DNA of 21,585 bases from Spirochaetales bacterium (lineage in GTDB: Bacteria > Spirochaetota > Spirochaetia > SZUA-6 > DRHE01): assembly GCA_016930895.1 (NCBI GenBank), contig JAFGFV010000412.1, positions 1-21,585 of the forward strand, written 5' to 3'. The position numbers and the translations under genes were made by a program. Positions 7,704 to 15,443 of the stretch are shown here, piece by piece (position 1 is the stretch's first letter; the number at the start of each line of letters is the position of its first letter). The notes under the pieces are model-generated. The model was not told the origin of the DNA. It made no database searches and saw only the letters and a program-made list of their open reading frames with translations.

Positions 7704-8600
7704 CTACTTCCACTCCGCCAGGAGCTCTTTGGCCTTCCCGAGGTCGTCCTCCTGCCCGTCGGTGCGCCTGCCCAGGGACTCGAGCTCCCGGATCGTGGCC
7801 GTGAGCAGCTCCATGGCCTCGTCGCGGTCCGACTGGTTCTTGAGGGTGACGGTGGCTTCGTAGTAGGAGTTCTTTTCCATCGGGTCACCGGCGGCGCGGT
7901 AGCCGGCGGTCATCTTCTTCTGGTCCCGGGCGCGTCTGCTCGAGCTCCAGTTGCGCTCCCACAGGTGCTTGGCGAGCTGGGTGTAGTAGTCGTACACGAG
8001 CTCTTTCTCCCGCCCGGAGTGCACCTGGGCCTCCCGCAGGTCCACCGCTTTGCGCCCGAGGGACACGGCGTACTCCTTGTCGCCGAAGGAGATGGGGAAG
8101 CCCGGCACCTGCTCGTACAGCTGCCCCAACACGTAGTAGGAGTCGGCGTGCTCGGGATCCAGGCTCAGGGCCTTCTGGAGGAGATCCCGCATGGGCTTGG
8201 CCTTGGCCAGGGCGTTCATGATGCCTTTGACCTGGCCCCACTTGCCGATGTTGGCGGACTGCCAGTAGTACCCGAGGTGATTGCCCGGGTCTGCCTCGGT
8301 GGCCCGTATGGCCAGGGCCTCACCCTTCTCGAAGTAGCCCAACAGCTCGTCGGCCGCCGTGCCCCGGTCTTCCGCCTCTTCCCCGAGGTTGAGCCAGGCG
8401 CGGGCCAGGCGCCAGAGCACCGCAGCTTTCTCCGCGCCGCTGCCCGCGTCGGCCAGGGCATCCTCGAGCACTCCCCGCGCCTGGTCGTGGGCCCCCTGCT
8501 CGTGCAGGGCGTCGGCCCGCTGCAGGTCGGGAGTCACGTCCGCCGGGAGAAGCGCCGCTGCGAGAACCACGAGCCCCAGGATCAGCGATACCCTCTTCAC
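7704..8600 (-). CDS. Secreted TPR protein of the RMDN/TatT-like type
   Basis: 298 residues. The N-terminus is a signal peptide (MKRVSLILGLVVLAAALLPA) without a lipobox cysteine, so it is probably a soluble periplasmic protein. Helical pairs typical of TPRs follow. The segment NIGKWGQVKGIMNALAKAKP, followed by a TPR (LLQKALSLDPEHADSYYVLG) and PGFPISFGDKEYA, matches a bacterial family related to eukaryotic RMDN proteins. It is also reminiscent of TatT, the periplasmic TPR partner of some spirochaete TRAP transporters. No TRAP genes are in the window, so the partner is unknown. The start is GTG at 8600, fixed by a perfect AGGAGG six bases upstream. The gene has its own promoter at 8637-8665 and converges with dinB. 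Confidence 0.8.
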   Translation of the reverse strand: MKRVSLILGLVVLAAALLPADVTPDLQRADALHEQGAHDQARGVLEDALADAGSGAEKAAVLWRLARAWLNLGEEAEDRGTAADELLGYFEKGEALAIRATEADPGNHLGYYWQSANIGKWGQVKGIMNALAKAKPMRDLLQKALSLDPEHADSYYVLGQLYEQVPGFPISFGDKEYAVSLGRKAVDLREAQVHSGREKELVYDYYTQLAKHLWERNWSSSRRARDQKKMTAGYRAAGDPMEKNSYYEATVTLKNQSDRDEAMELLTATIRELESLGRRTDGQEDDLGKAKELLAEWK

Positions 8601-8606
8601 ATTCCA

Positions 8607-8612
8607 CCTCCT
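8607..8612 (-). promoter_or_regulatory. Perfect Shine-Dalgarno deciding a GTG start
   Basis: AGGAGG lies six bases before GTG 8600. An out-of-frame ATG overlaps that GTG (AATGTG), so the ribosome site and the signal peptide together decide the start. It contrasts with several genes here that have no ribosome site at all. Confidence 0.85.
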
Positions 8613-8636
8613 GTGCGGACCACGCCGCAGGGAGCA

Positions 8637-8665
8637 ATGCTATGGGGAGCGCCCGGCGGCGTCAA
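8637..8665 (-). promoter_or_regulatory. Promoter for the secreted TPR gene
   Basis: On the minus strand TTGACG (8665-8660) and TAGCAT (8642-8637) are exactly 17 bases apart. The predicted start near 8630 gives a leader of about 30 bases that includes the AGGAGG site. Confidence 0.65.
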
Positions 8666-8738
8666 GGGCAGGCGCACCGGACCCGCAGAGCGGCGAGCGA
8701 GCAGGCGGCGGCCGCGGGCAGCGTCTCGACGCAGCCGC

Positions 8739-8766
8739 TTGACGCTCCGGGGCAGACCCATACAAT
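8739..8766 (+). promoter_or_regulatory. Promoter for the SDR epimerase gene; near-leaderless
   Basis: TTGACG (8739-8744) and TACAAT (8761-8766) are 16 bases apart. The predicted start is about 8773, three bases before ATG 8776, and no ribosome site is visible. The rest of the 8601-8775 gap holds only this promoter and the opposite one; I see nothing else there. Confidence 0.65.
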
Positions 8767-8775
8767 GCACATTCT

Positions 8776-9795
8776 ATGGCGAGCATGATTACCGTGGTGA
8801 CCGGGGCCTCGGGACACGTGGGGGCCTGTCTGTCCCGAAGCCTGATCGAAGAGGGAAGGACCGTGCGGGTGCTGCTCCACCGGGACCAGCGGGCCCTGGA
8901 GGATCTCCCCGCAGAGCGGGTTAAGGCTGACCTGCAGGACCGGAGGTCCCTGGTCGAGGCATTCGCCGGGGCGGAGGTGGTGTACCACCTGGCGGCGGCC
9001 ATCTCCATGGACCGCCGCAAGCTGGATAGGATGATGCGGATCAACGTGGACGGGACGTCAAACGTCATCGCCGCCTGCCGCGCCGCCGGAGTGCGCCGCC
9101 TGGTACACTTTAGCTCCATCGAGGCCCTGTCCGACCGCGGGCGGGCTTCGACAACCGTCGAGAGCAATCCCCTGGCGCAGCAGGAGGAGACGACGGCGTA
9201 CGGATGGTCCAAGGCATGCGCCGAGACCCTGGTGCTCGAAGCCGCGGCGCAGGGCCTGGAGGCCGTGATTCTCAATCCCACCGCCATCGTCGGACCCTAC
9301 GATTTCCGGCCTTCCCATCTCGGGAAGGTGTTGATTTCACTGTCCGAGGGAAGGATGCCTGTGCTCGTCGAGGGCGGCTTCAACTGGGTGGATGTACGCG
9401 ACGTGGCTCGGGCGGCGATGGCGGCCGAAGAGCGCGGCCGCTCCGGGGAACGCTACCTGGTCGCGGGAACGTGGCTCTCCCTCCCGCAGCTCGCCCGCCT
9501 GGTGGACGCGGCCTGCGGCCGCCGGACCTTCCGCCTCGCCGTCCCCTGCGGGGTCGCCGGCCTGGGGGCCGGCATCATGGACTCCTTTGCCTATCGGGAT
9601 GGCCGCGAGCCCGTGTTCACCCTCGACACTCTCCTCGCGCTCAGCAAGCACCGGCACATCTCGATCGACAAGGCCTCCCGGGAGCTCGGTCATGCCCCTC
9701 GGCCGCTCGAAGAGACGGTACCGCACACCCTGGCCTGGTTCGCGGAGCAAGGCTATCTGAAGCCGGCTGCGGCCTCGGAATACGGAACGGCCTAA
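8776..9795 (+). CDS. NAD(P)-dependent epimerase/reductase, extended SDR family
   Basis: 339 residues. The N-terminal Rossmann motif TGASGHVG binds NAD(P). VYHLAAAIS, the FSSIEAL serine strand and the catalytic Y142-x3-K146 pair (YGWSK) are all present. ILNPTAIVGPYD and WVDVRDVARA are typical of the 3-beta-hydroxysteroid dehydrogenase/dihydroflavonol reductase branch. The substrate is probably a sugar nucleotide or a small carbonyl compound and cannot be set from sequence. I chose ATG 8776, which sits 10 bases after the -10 box; ATG 8785 is a second in-frame candidate. The TAA stop overlaps the TAG of the opposite YuiD-like gene, leaving no room for a terminator. Confidence 0.88.
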   Translation: MASMITVVTGASGHVGACLSRSLIEEGRTVRVLLHRDQRALEDLPAERVKADLQDRRSLVEAFAGAEVVYHLAAAISMDRRKLDRMMRINVDGTSNVIAACRAAGVRRLVHFSSIEALSDRGRASTTVESNPLAQQEETTAYGWSKACAETLVLEAAAQGLEAVILNPTAIVGPYDFRPSHLGKVLISLSEGRMPVLVEGGFNWVDVRDVARAAMAAEERGRSGERYLVAGTWLSLPQLARLVDAACGRRTFRLAVPCGVAGLGAGIMDSFAYRDGREPVFTLDTLLALSKHRHISIDKASRELGHAPRPLEETVPHTLAWFAEQGYLKPAAASEYGTA

Positions 9796-10253
9796 CCGGC
9801 CCACGGCGCCAGCAGGACGTGCAGCCCAACGGCGCCGAAAATGCCGACCGCCAGCCCGGCGATCACCTCCGGGAAGCTGTGACCGACCTCCGGAGGCAAG
9901 GGCGGCGCCTGCGGGGCGGGCCCGGAGGAGCGGCCGGCGCTGCGTTCGGCCAGCAGCATCGACAGGATCCTGGAGTGGGCCTGCACGGCGGCGCGCACCC
10001 TCAGGATATCGTAGATCACGATCGCGGCAAACACGAAGGACACGGCAAACAGCTCCGAGCCCAACCCCCGGGACATCGCCACCGCTGCGGCCAACGCGGC
10101 CACGAACGCGGTGTGGGCGCTGGGCATGCCCCCCGTGGAGAAGAACCAGTGCACCCTCAGGCGTTTGTCGCGGATCGAGTAGTAGACCACCTTGAAGGCC
10201 TGGCAGCCGAGCTGGATGACCACGGCGATGACCAGGCTCAGGCTGAGGGGCAT
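9792..10253 (-). CDS. Divergent PAP2 family membrane protein (DUF212, YuiD-like)
   Basis: 153 residues with about four membrane segments. The family signature TGGMPSAHTA and the later GHSFPEVIAG are both present, and the pattern follows Bacillus YuiD closely (FFSTGGMPS, ELFAVSF.FA, RVRAAVQAHSRIL). The family is distantly related to acid phosphatases and haloperoxidases; its substrate is not known. A Pro/Ala-rich stretch (SSGPAPQAPPLPPE) takes the place of the usual charged loop before the last histidine motif. It is the last gene of the minus-strand fliS-to-yuiD run, 24 bases after the SPOR gene. A GGAG lies about 10 bases before ATG 10253. Confidence 0.88.
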   Translation of the reverse strand: MPLSLSLVIAVVIQLGCQAFKVVYYSIRDKRLRVHWFFSTGGMPSAHTAFVAALAAAVAMSRGLGSELFAVSFVFAAIVIYDILRVRAAVQAHSRILSMLLAERSAGRSSGPAPQAPPLPPEVGHSFPEVIAGLAVGIFGAVGLHVLLAPWAG

Positions 10254-10277
10254 GGGGAACGCGCTCCGGGGCCCGGC

Positions 10278-11048
10278 TCAGCGCTGGGGACGCTGCACCG
10301 TGACCATGGAGATGTAGCTGCCCTCCATGCCTTCCAGCGCCTTGACCCACTGGAGGAACTTCTCGGCCTCCGGCTTGTTGGCATACGGCCCCAAGCGCAC
10401 CCGGAAGCGGGTGGCCCCGGCGACGACCCTGGTGGTGACCTTGGGGGCCAGCCCCCGCTGCACCAGGGAATCCCGAAGCTCATCGGCCCGGCTGCGGCTC
10501 GAGAAGGAACCCACCTGGATCCAGTACTCCGCCACCCGGACCGGTTGCGGCGCGGGCTTGGGCGCCGGCTTGGGGGCAGGGAGGGGAGCGGGGCGCGCAG
10601 CGGGAGACGGCGCACGCTCGGGACGCTCCGGCGGCGCAGCCACGGGACGCGCCGGGGCCGCAGTCCCGGAGACCGCCCCGGCGGGAGACGGCGCAGGACC
10701 GGGGGCGAAACCCGGGCCGGGACCCGGGCCGGGCACGAGCTCACGGGCGACCGGCACCTCTCCGTCCTCCAGGGGCTCGGCGCCCGCGGGCCCCTCGGGC
10801 TCGCCGACGATGATCACCATCTCCTCGGCTTCCTCCCCCTGGGCAGGTCTCTCCCGAAGACCGGGAAGCCCGGAACGACCGCGTACGTACTCGAAGGGGT
10901 CGAAACTCTCGACGGCAGGCGCCTCCCGGACCGCCGCCTCGGGTCCCTCGGGGCTGCGAGGACGCAGAAAGTACAGCCCCGCGGCCAGGACCACCACCAG
11001 AAAGAGGCTCACGGAGAAGATGACCCAAAGCACACGGTTGCGTTCCAT
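10278..11048 (-). CDS. Membrane-anchored SPOR-domain protein
   Basis: 256 residues. A short cytoplasmic start (MERNR) is followed by one membrane helix (VLWVIFSVSLFLVVVLAAGLYFL), then a long Pro/Ala/Gly-rich periplasmic linker (about residues 30-170). The C-terminal SPOR domain starts at AEYWIQVGSFSSRSRADEL and contains the FRVRLGPY strand. SPOR domains bind glycan strands stripped of stem peptides, which are enriched at division sites. FtsN and DedD share this layout, so a role in septation or cell-wall remodelling is likely. The start ATG 11048 lies 6 bases after the coaE stop with only a weak ribosome site, which suggests translational coupling. The linker has PKPAPKPAP-type repeats. Confidence 0.9.
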   Translation of the reverse strand: MERNRVLWVIFSVSLFLVVVLAAGLYFLRPRSPEGPEAAVREAPAVESFDPFEYVRGRSGLPGLRERPAQGEEAEEMVIIVGEPEGPAGAEPLEDGEVPVARELVPGPGPGPGFAPGPAPSPAGAVSGTAAPARPVAAPPERPERAPSPAARPAPLPAPKPAPKPAPQPVRVAEYWIQVGSFSSRSRADELRDSLVQRGLAPKVTTRVVAGATRFRVRLGPYANKPEAEKFLQWVKALEGMEGSYISMVTVQRPQR

Positions 11049-11054
11049 AGGCGT

Positions 11055-11642
11055 CTAAGCGACCTCGATTCCTCTCTGCTTCAGGATGCCGATGGCCTGC
11101 TGCTCCAGCCAGTCCAGACCCCGAGAGTTGTCCACATAGTAAGTATCGACCTCTCGGGCGTTAGTTTTAGGACAGATTCCTCTCTGGGCGGCCAGGCGCC
11201 GCAGCGCCGCCGCCGGGCCCAGTCCGTCCCGGCGTTTGGCCCGCAGGAGACGCGCCGCGAGGGGTGCCCGCACGCAGATCACGAAGTCGCAGTGCCGCTG
11301 GAGTCCCATGCGGAACAGGATCGCCGCGTTGATCACGACCCGGGAGCCGGCGTGCTCCAGCAGCTGCTCCACCCGGGCCGACATCCTGGGATGAAGGATC
11401 GCTTCCAGCCGGCGCAGCCCGCGGCGGTCCCGGAACACCACCGCCCCGAGGCCCTTCCGGTCGACCGTGCCGTCCGGTCCCAGGACCCCGGGGCCAAAGG
11501 CCGCGACGATCTCACGGCGCACCTCCGGGTCCCGCAGGGCCGCGTGCCCCAGGGAGTCCACGTCGATCTGGCGGAAACCCCGCCCCTCCAGCACCGACAC
11601 CAGGGCGTCCTTGCCCGTGCAGTACCCGCCCGCCACCCCCAC
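11055..11642 (-). CDS. coaE: Dephospho-CoA kinase
   Basis: Phosphorylates dephospho-CoA with ATP, the last step of CoA synthesis. The P-loop GVAGGYCTGKDA is at the N-terminus in a variant form (usual GLTGGIGSGKS). The strand VVINAAILFRMGL and the lid region RAKRRDGLGPAAALRRLAAQ match the family. DSLGHAALRDPEV corresponds to the usual D.-.-.-R/H nucleotide-binding part. From GTG 11642 the protein has 195 residues, but the first beta strand is then cut to one residue. Starting at ATT 11660 instead would give 201 residues with ISGRVVVGVAGG, a normal first strand, and a GGGGGGAG site upstream. I therefore think the true start may be AUU, and I give the standard-codon coordinates here. It lies between polA and the SPOR gene. 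Confidence 0.88.
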   Translation of the reverse strand: MGVAGGYCTGKDALVSVLEGRGFRQIDVDSLGHAALRDPEVRREIVAAFGPGVLGPDGTVDRKGLGAVVFRDRRGLRRLEAILHPRMSARVEQLLEHAGSRVVINAAILFRMGLQRHCDFVICVRAPLAARLLRAKRRDGLGPAAALRRLAAQRGICPKTNAREVDTYYVDNSRGLDWLEQQAIGILKQRGIEVA

Positions 11643-11655
11643 GACGACGCGGCCG

Positions 11656-14469
11656 CTAATGGATCTCCCCCCAGTTCCTGCCGCTGTCGAGGCTGACCTT
11701 GAGCGGCACCTTCAGGCTGACCGCCCGCTCCATGGCCGTACGGACCACTCCCCGCACCTCCTCCAGCTCCTCTTCCGGCACCTCGAAGATCAGCTCGTCG
11801 TGCACCTGGAGCAGGAGCCGGGTTCGCAGGCCCCGCTCCGTAAGGCTGCGGTCCACCGTGATCATGGCCCGCTTGACGATGTCCGCGGCGCTGCCCTGGA
11901 TCGGGGAGTTCACCGCGATGCGCTCGGCCCCCATCTTCTCGTTTCGGTTCCGGCTGTCGATCTGCAGGATGCGCCGGCGCCTGCCCATCAGGGTCTCCAC
12001 GGAGCCGGTCTGCTCGGCGCGCCGCACTGTCTCGCGGAGAAATCGCTCCACCCCCGCGTACCGGGCAAAGTACCGGCGGATGAAGCCCTCGGCCTCGCTG
12101 CGGGGGATCGCCAGGTCCCGGGCCAGCCGGAAGGCGGACATGCCGTAGATGATCCCGAAGTTGACCGTCTTGCCGATGCGCCGCTGCTCCGGGGTCACCG
12201 CCGGTTCCTCCACCCCGAACAGCACGGCGGCCGTCTGCCGATGGACATCCTTGTCCTGCCGGAAGGCTTCCAGAAGCGCCGGGTCTTCGGACAGGTGCGC
12301 CAGCACCACCAGCTCGATCTGGGAGTAGTCGGCGCTCAGGAACAGCGAGCCGGGGGGCGAGACAAAGGCGCTGCGGATCAGGCGTCCCGCCTCCTCGCGC
12401 ACCGGGATGTTCTGCAGGTTCGGGTCCTTGCTGGCCAGCCTGCCGGTGGCGGCCCCGGTCTGGAGGTAGTGGGTGTGCAGGCGACCGGTGTCCGGGTTCA
12501 CCATCCGGGGGAGCGCATCCACGTAGGTGGACTTGAGCTTGGCCAGCTGGCGGTGCTCCAGCAGGAGCTCGGCGATCCGCTCTCCCGAGCGGGCCAGCTC
12601 CACCAGCACGGTGTTGTCGGTGGAATACCCGGTCTTGGTCTTCCGTTGCACCGGCAGGCCGAGCTCCTCGAAGAGCACCACCTGCAGCTCCCGGGTGGAA
12701 CGGATGTTGAAGGCTCGGCCGCTCAGGGCAAAGATCTGCTCCTCCAGCACGGCGAGCTGGGTGTCGATGAGCTTCCCGTACTCCTCGAGGCGGGCCGAGT
12801 CGAGGGGGATGCCGGCGATCTCCATCCGCGCAAGGATGTCCACCAGGGGCATCTCCAGCTCCGAGAAGATCGACACGAGCCCCTGCTCCTCCAGCTGGGG
12901 GCGAAAGAGCTCGTACAGGCGATAGGTCACGGCGGCGTCCTCCGCCGCGTAGTCCGTGGCCCCGTCGAGCTCCACCTCCGCCAGGCTCTCGTGGGCGCCG
13001 ACCGCCTCCTTGTAGTGGATGGTCTGGTAGTGCAGGAGGCTCAGGGCCAGGCTGTTCATGCCGAAGGAGGAGCGCTCACTGTCCAGCAGCCAGGCGGCCA
13101 CCATGGTGTCGAAGAAACGGTTGCGCAGCCGCACCCCGGCGCTCCACATGACCTTGTAGTCGTACTTGATGTTCTGGCCGACCAGGGTCAGCTCCGGGTC
13201 CTCGAGCAGGGGGCGCAGGGTCTCCAGCACCGTCTCCTGGGGCAAGACCTCGACCCCCCGGGCCCTCACCGGGACGTAGCAGGCCCGATCCGGCGCCGTG
13301 GCCAGCGACACGCCCACGAGGTGCGCCCGCAGGGCGTCCAGGCTGTCGGTCTCCGTGTCGAAGGCGAACGCCCCGGCCTCCCGGGCGGAGCGCACCCACT
13401 CCTGCAGGCGCTCGAGGCTGAGCACGCTCTCGAAGCAGCCCGGCTCCAGGCGCTCCAGCGCTACGACAGGAGCCACCGGCGAAACCGGTGCCGCCGCAGG
13501 GCCAGGCGCTCCGGCCGCGGGGCCAGGCGCTCCCGCCGCGGGGCCAGGCGCTTCTCCGACCCCCAGGGTCCCCTGCCCGGACCCCTCTTCCAGCTCCTTC
13601 ACCAGGGTGTGCATGCCGTGGCGGGCAAACAGGGCGGCGGCCGCGGCCAGGTCGGGCCGGGCCAGCTGCAGGGCCTCGGGCTCGAGCTCCAGGGGCACGT
13701 CGGTGCGCAGGGTCACCAGCTCGCGGCTCAGGTAGGCGCTTTCCCGACCCTGCTCGAGCTTTGCCTTGACGCCCGCCGGGGTCAGGGAATCCAGCTCCCG
13801 GTAGATCGTGTCCAGGTCGCGGTACTGGGAGAGCAGCTTGACCGCCGTCTTCTCCCCGATCCCCGGGACCCCCGGCACGTTGTCGGAGCTGTCCCCGGTC
13901 AGGGCCAGGTAGTCGACGATCTGCTCAGGATACACCCCCCGGGAGGCAAAGACCCCCTCCCGGTCCAGCACGCTGAACCCCTCGCCGCCCTTGGGGGGAG
14001 CGATCACGTACACGCCGTCCCCCACGACCTGCAGCAGGTCCTTGTCTCCGGAGAGCACGTAGCACTCCCGCCCTTCGCGACGGCAGCGCACCGCCAGGGT
14101 GGCGATCAGGTCATCGGCCTCGAAACCCTCCCGCTGAAGGCGCCGCACCCCCAGGGCGTCGACGATCTCGAGGATTCGCGGGACCTGGGCCTGCAGGTCC
14201 TGGGGGGCCTGGTCCCGGGTCGCCTTGTAGGCCGGATACCGTTCGTGGCGGAAGGTCGGCACGGGGGAATCCATGATCACACCCAGGTGAGAGGGGCGGC
14301 GCAGCTTGAGGAGCTGGAACAGGGAACGGAAGAACCCGAAGATCGCCGAGGTGTTCTCCCCGTCCGGCCCGGTCAGAGGGCGGCGGACAAAGGCGAAATA
14401 GGCCCGGAAGATCAGGCTGAAGCCGTCGACCAGGTGCAGGGGCTCGGGCCCCGCCGCCGGATCGCTCAT
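11656..14469 (-). CDS. polA: DNA polymerase I with 5' nuclease and proofreading domains
   Basis: 937 residues, full length. The N-terminal 5' nuclease has LSGDKDLLQVV and the helix-hairpin-helix region GDSSDNVPGVPGIGEKTAV. The 3'-5' exonuclease motifs are intact: D371/E373 in FDTETD, NIKYDYK, and YAAEDAAVTYRLY. Polymerase motif A (D714 in SADYSQIEL), motif B (RRIGKTVNFGIIYG, with the conserved Phe) and motif C (H890-D891-E892) are present. It therefore should be an active proofreading polymerase for Okazaki-fragment processing and repair. A Pro/Ala/Gly linker with a 7-residue tandem repeat separates the nuclease and exonuclease domains. The start ATG 14469 overlaps the upstream stop as ATGA, which indicates translational coupling to the FlgN-like gene. 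Confidence 0.97.
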   Translation of the reverse strand: MSDPAAGPEPLHLVDGFSLIFRAYFAFVRRPLTGPDGENTSAIFGFFRSLFQLLKLRRPSHLGVIMDSPVPTFRHERYPAYKATRDQAPQDLQAQVPRILEIVDALGVRRLQREGFEADDLIATLAVRCRREGRECYVLSGDKDLLQVVGDGVYVIAPPKGGEGFSVLDREGVFASRGVYPEQIVDYLALTGDSSDNVPGVPGIGEKTAVKLLSQYRDLDTIYRELDSLTPAGVKAKLEQGRESAYLSRELVTLRTDVPLELEPEALQLARPDLAAAAALFARHGMHTLVKELEEGSGQGTLGVGEAPGPAAGAPGPAAGAPGPAAAPVSPVAPVVALERLEPGCFESVLSLERLQEWVRSAREAGAFAFDTETDSLDALRAHLVGVSLATAPDRACYVPVRARGVEVLPQETVLETLRPLLEDPELTLVGQNIKYDYKVMWSAGVRLRNRFFDTMVAAWLLDSERSSFGMNSLALSLLHYQTIHYKEAVGAHESLAEVELDGATDYAAEDAAVTYRLYELFRPQLEEQGLVSIFSELEMPLVDILARMEIAGIPLDSARLEEYGKLIDTQLAVLEEQIFALSGRAFNIRSTRELQVVLFEELGLPVQRKTKTGYSTDNTVLVELARSGERIAELLLEHRQLAKLKSTYVDALPRMVNPDTGRLHTHYLQTGAATGRLASKDPNLQNIPVREEAGRLIRSAFVSPPGSLFLSADYSQIELVVLAHLSEDPALLEAFRQDKDVHRQTAAVLFGVEEPAVTPEQRRIGKTVNFGIIYGMSAFRLARDLAIPRSEAEGFIRRYFARYAGVERFLRETVRRAEQTGSVETLMGRRRRILQIDSRNRNEKMGAERIAVNSPIQGSAADIVKRAMITVDRSLTERGLRTRLLLQVHDELIFEVPEEELEEVRGVVRTAMERAVSLKVPLKVSLDSGRNWGEIH
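11658..11672 (-). promoter_or_regulatory. coaE: Ribosome site and probable ATT start of coaE overlapping the polA stop
   Basis: On the minus strand GGGGGGAG (11672-11665) is followed after four bases by ATT (11660-11658), whose last base begins the TAG stop of polA. No ATG, GTG or TTG lies in frame upstream of GTG 11642. GTG 11642 itself has no convincing ribosome site. Confidence 0.45.
13501..13552. repeat. 21-bp tandem repeat in the polA interdomain linker
   Basis: Two 21-bp units at 13501-13521 and 13522-13542 differ at one or two bases. A partial third unit starts at 13543 (shared GCCAGGCGCT). On the coding strand they give APGPAAG heptads. The period is a multiple of three, so expansion would keep the frame and lengthen the linker between the 5' nuclease and exonuclease domains. 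Confidence 0.85.
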
Positions 14470-14918
14470 GAGCGAACGTCGACCAGGCTGGGGACCCCGA
14501 TGAGGGTGAATGGGGAAGCCGGCGCCCTTGCCCGCCGGCCCACTTCCTTGATCTCCAGGCGCAGCGTCTCGAGGCGCTCGCCCAGCAGGCGGCGGTTCTC
14601 CCTGTTGCGGGCCAGGGCCCGGGCGCGCAGGCTGTCCAGGCCGCTCCGGAGCGTGAGGATCGGCTGCCCCGGCTGCGGACAGCCGCGGCGGTACAGCTCC
14701 TCCAGAGGGTCGATGGCCCGCTGGAGGGCGGTGATGTCGCCGATGATCTCCTGCTCCAGCTCCACGTGGTCACGGATGCGCTCCACGTCCCCGCTGCGAA
14801 TGGCGCTGCCCTGCAGCTCCAGCAGGCGGAGATAGCTCACGAACCTGTCCCGCTGCTCTTCGAGGTAGCGCCGCAGGCGGCGCAGGATCTGGATGCGTCG
14901 GTCGAGTCGGCTCTCCAA
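14466..14918 (-). CDS. FlgN-like coiled-coil protein, probable flagellar export chaperone
   Basis: 150 residues, almost all predicted helical and charged. The pattern (a helix with SYLRLLELQGSAIRSGD, then VERIRDHVELEQEIIGDI, then a second long helix NRENRRLLGERLETLRLEIKE) resembles FlgN, the chaperone of hook-associated proteins. FlgN normally has a first helix ending in 'l..gd...l..l...e..l'. The position directly after fliS supports a flagellar role. Similarity is weak, so the call rests on size, helical pattern and neighbourhood. The start is TTG at 14918, four bases after the fliS stop, with GGGG seven bases before it. The stop overlaps the polA start (ATGA). Confidence 0.6.
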   Translation of the reverse strand: MESRLDRRIQILRRLRRYLEEQRDRFVSYLRLLELQGSAIRSGDVERIRDHVELEQEIIGDITALQRAIDPLEELYRRGCPQPGQPILTLRSGLDSLRARALARNRENRRLLGERLETLRLEIKEVGRRARAPASPFTLIGVPSLVDVRS

Positions 14919-14922
14919 GGGA

Positions 14923-15384
14923 CTACCCCGCGATGTTGACGCCCCCGCCCTCCGCGGACAGCCCCTCCGACGGGGCCTTGTCGGCGATGGACGCCCAGGC
15001 GTCCCTCAGCCCGGACAGGATCCGTTTGACTTCCTCGAGGGGCGCCGTGTCCTTCTTGATGTTGGCGTCCAGGATCCGGCGGTTGCAGTACATGTACAGG
15101 CTGAACAGGTTCCTGGCGATCTCCCCGCCCCTGTCGAAGTCCAGGGACACCATCAGCTCGGAGATGATGTCCTGGCAGCGGATCAGGTGGGTGCTGACCT
15201 CGTCGTACTTGCGGTGCTGGGCCTCCAGTCCCTCCCGGGCCAGGCTCAGGAACTTGAGCGCCCCGTCGTACAGCATGAGAATGAGCTTGCCCTGCGCTGC
15301 GGTTTTGATCTGGGTTTCCCGGTAGCTTCGTAGCGGATCCGTGCTTGTCAAGGTAGCTTCCACCCTTCCCTTCCTTCTCATCAT
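14923..15384 (-). CDS. fliS: Flagellar export chaperone FliS
   Basis: FliS binds the C-terminal helix of flagellin in the cytoplasm and delivers it to the export machine. The family core is clear: SYRETQIKTAAQGKLILMLY, DGALKFLSLAREGLE, then STHLIRCQDIISELMVSLDF and IARNLFSLYMYCNRRILDANI. The full frame from ATG 15384 gives 153 residues with a longer N-terminus than usual. Later in-frame starts (ATG 15381, GTG or TTG further in) would give a more typical length, so the start is uncertain. It is the first gene of the minus-strand run through polA and coaE, and a candidate promoter lies upstream. Confidence 0.92.
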   Translation of the reverse strand: MMRRKGRVEATLTSTDPLRSYRETQIKTAAQGKLILMLYDGALKFLSLAREGLEAQHRKYDEVSTHLIRCQDIISELMVSLDFDRGGEIARNLFSLYMYCNRRILDANIKKDTAPLEEVKRILSGLRDAWASIADKAPSEGLSAEGGGVNIAG

Positions 15385-15401
15385 CGGACGGGCTGCCCTA
15401 A

Positions 15402-15431
15402 ATCCTAATCCTCACGCCCGGCCAATTTCAA
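15402..15431 (-). promoter_or_regulatory. Candidate promoter for the fliS-polA-coaE run
   Basis: On the minus strand TTGAAA (15431-15426) and TAGGAT (15407-15402) are 18 bases apart. The predicted start is near 15395, about 11 bases before ATG 15384. The -10 match is modest. It is the only promoter-like site seen in the 70-base gap, and no sigma28-type flagellar box was recognised. Confidence 0.35.
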
Positions 15432-15443
15432 GCGTAGTCGCGG

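Noticed and set aside
2534..13552. Tandem repeats in linkers as a possible CRISPR array
   Set aside because: Units are 9 and 21 bp without unique spacers, and they sit inside coding frames as Pro/Gly/Ala repeats.
11467..14835. Very long plus-strand open frame (over 1100 codons) opposite polA
   Set aside because: It mirrors polA, FlgN-like and coaE on the other strand. The translation is low-complexity (rich in Gln, Gly, Leu, His, Arg) with no family motif, as expected for antisense frames in GC-rich genes.
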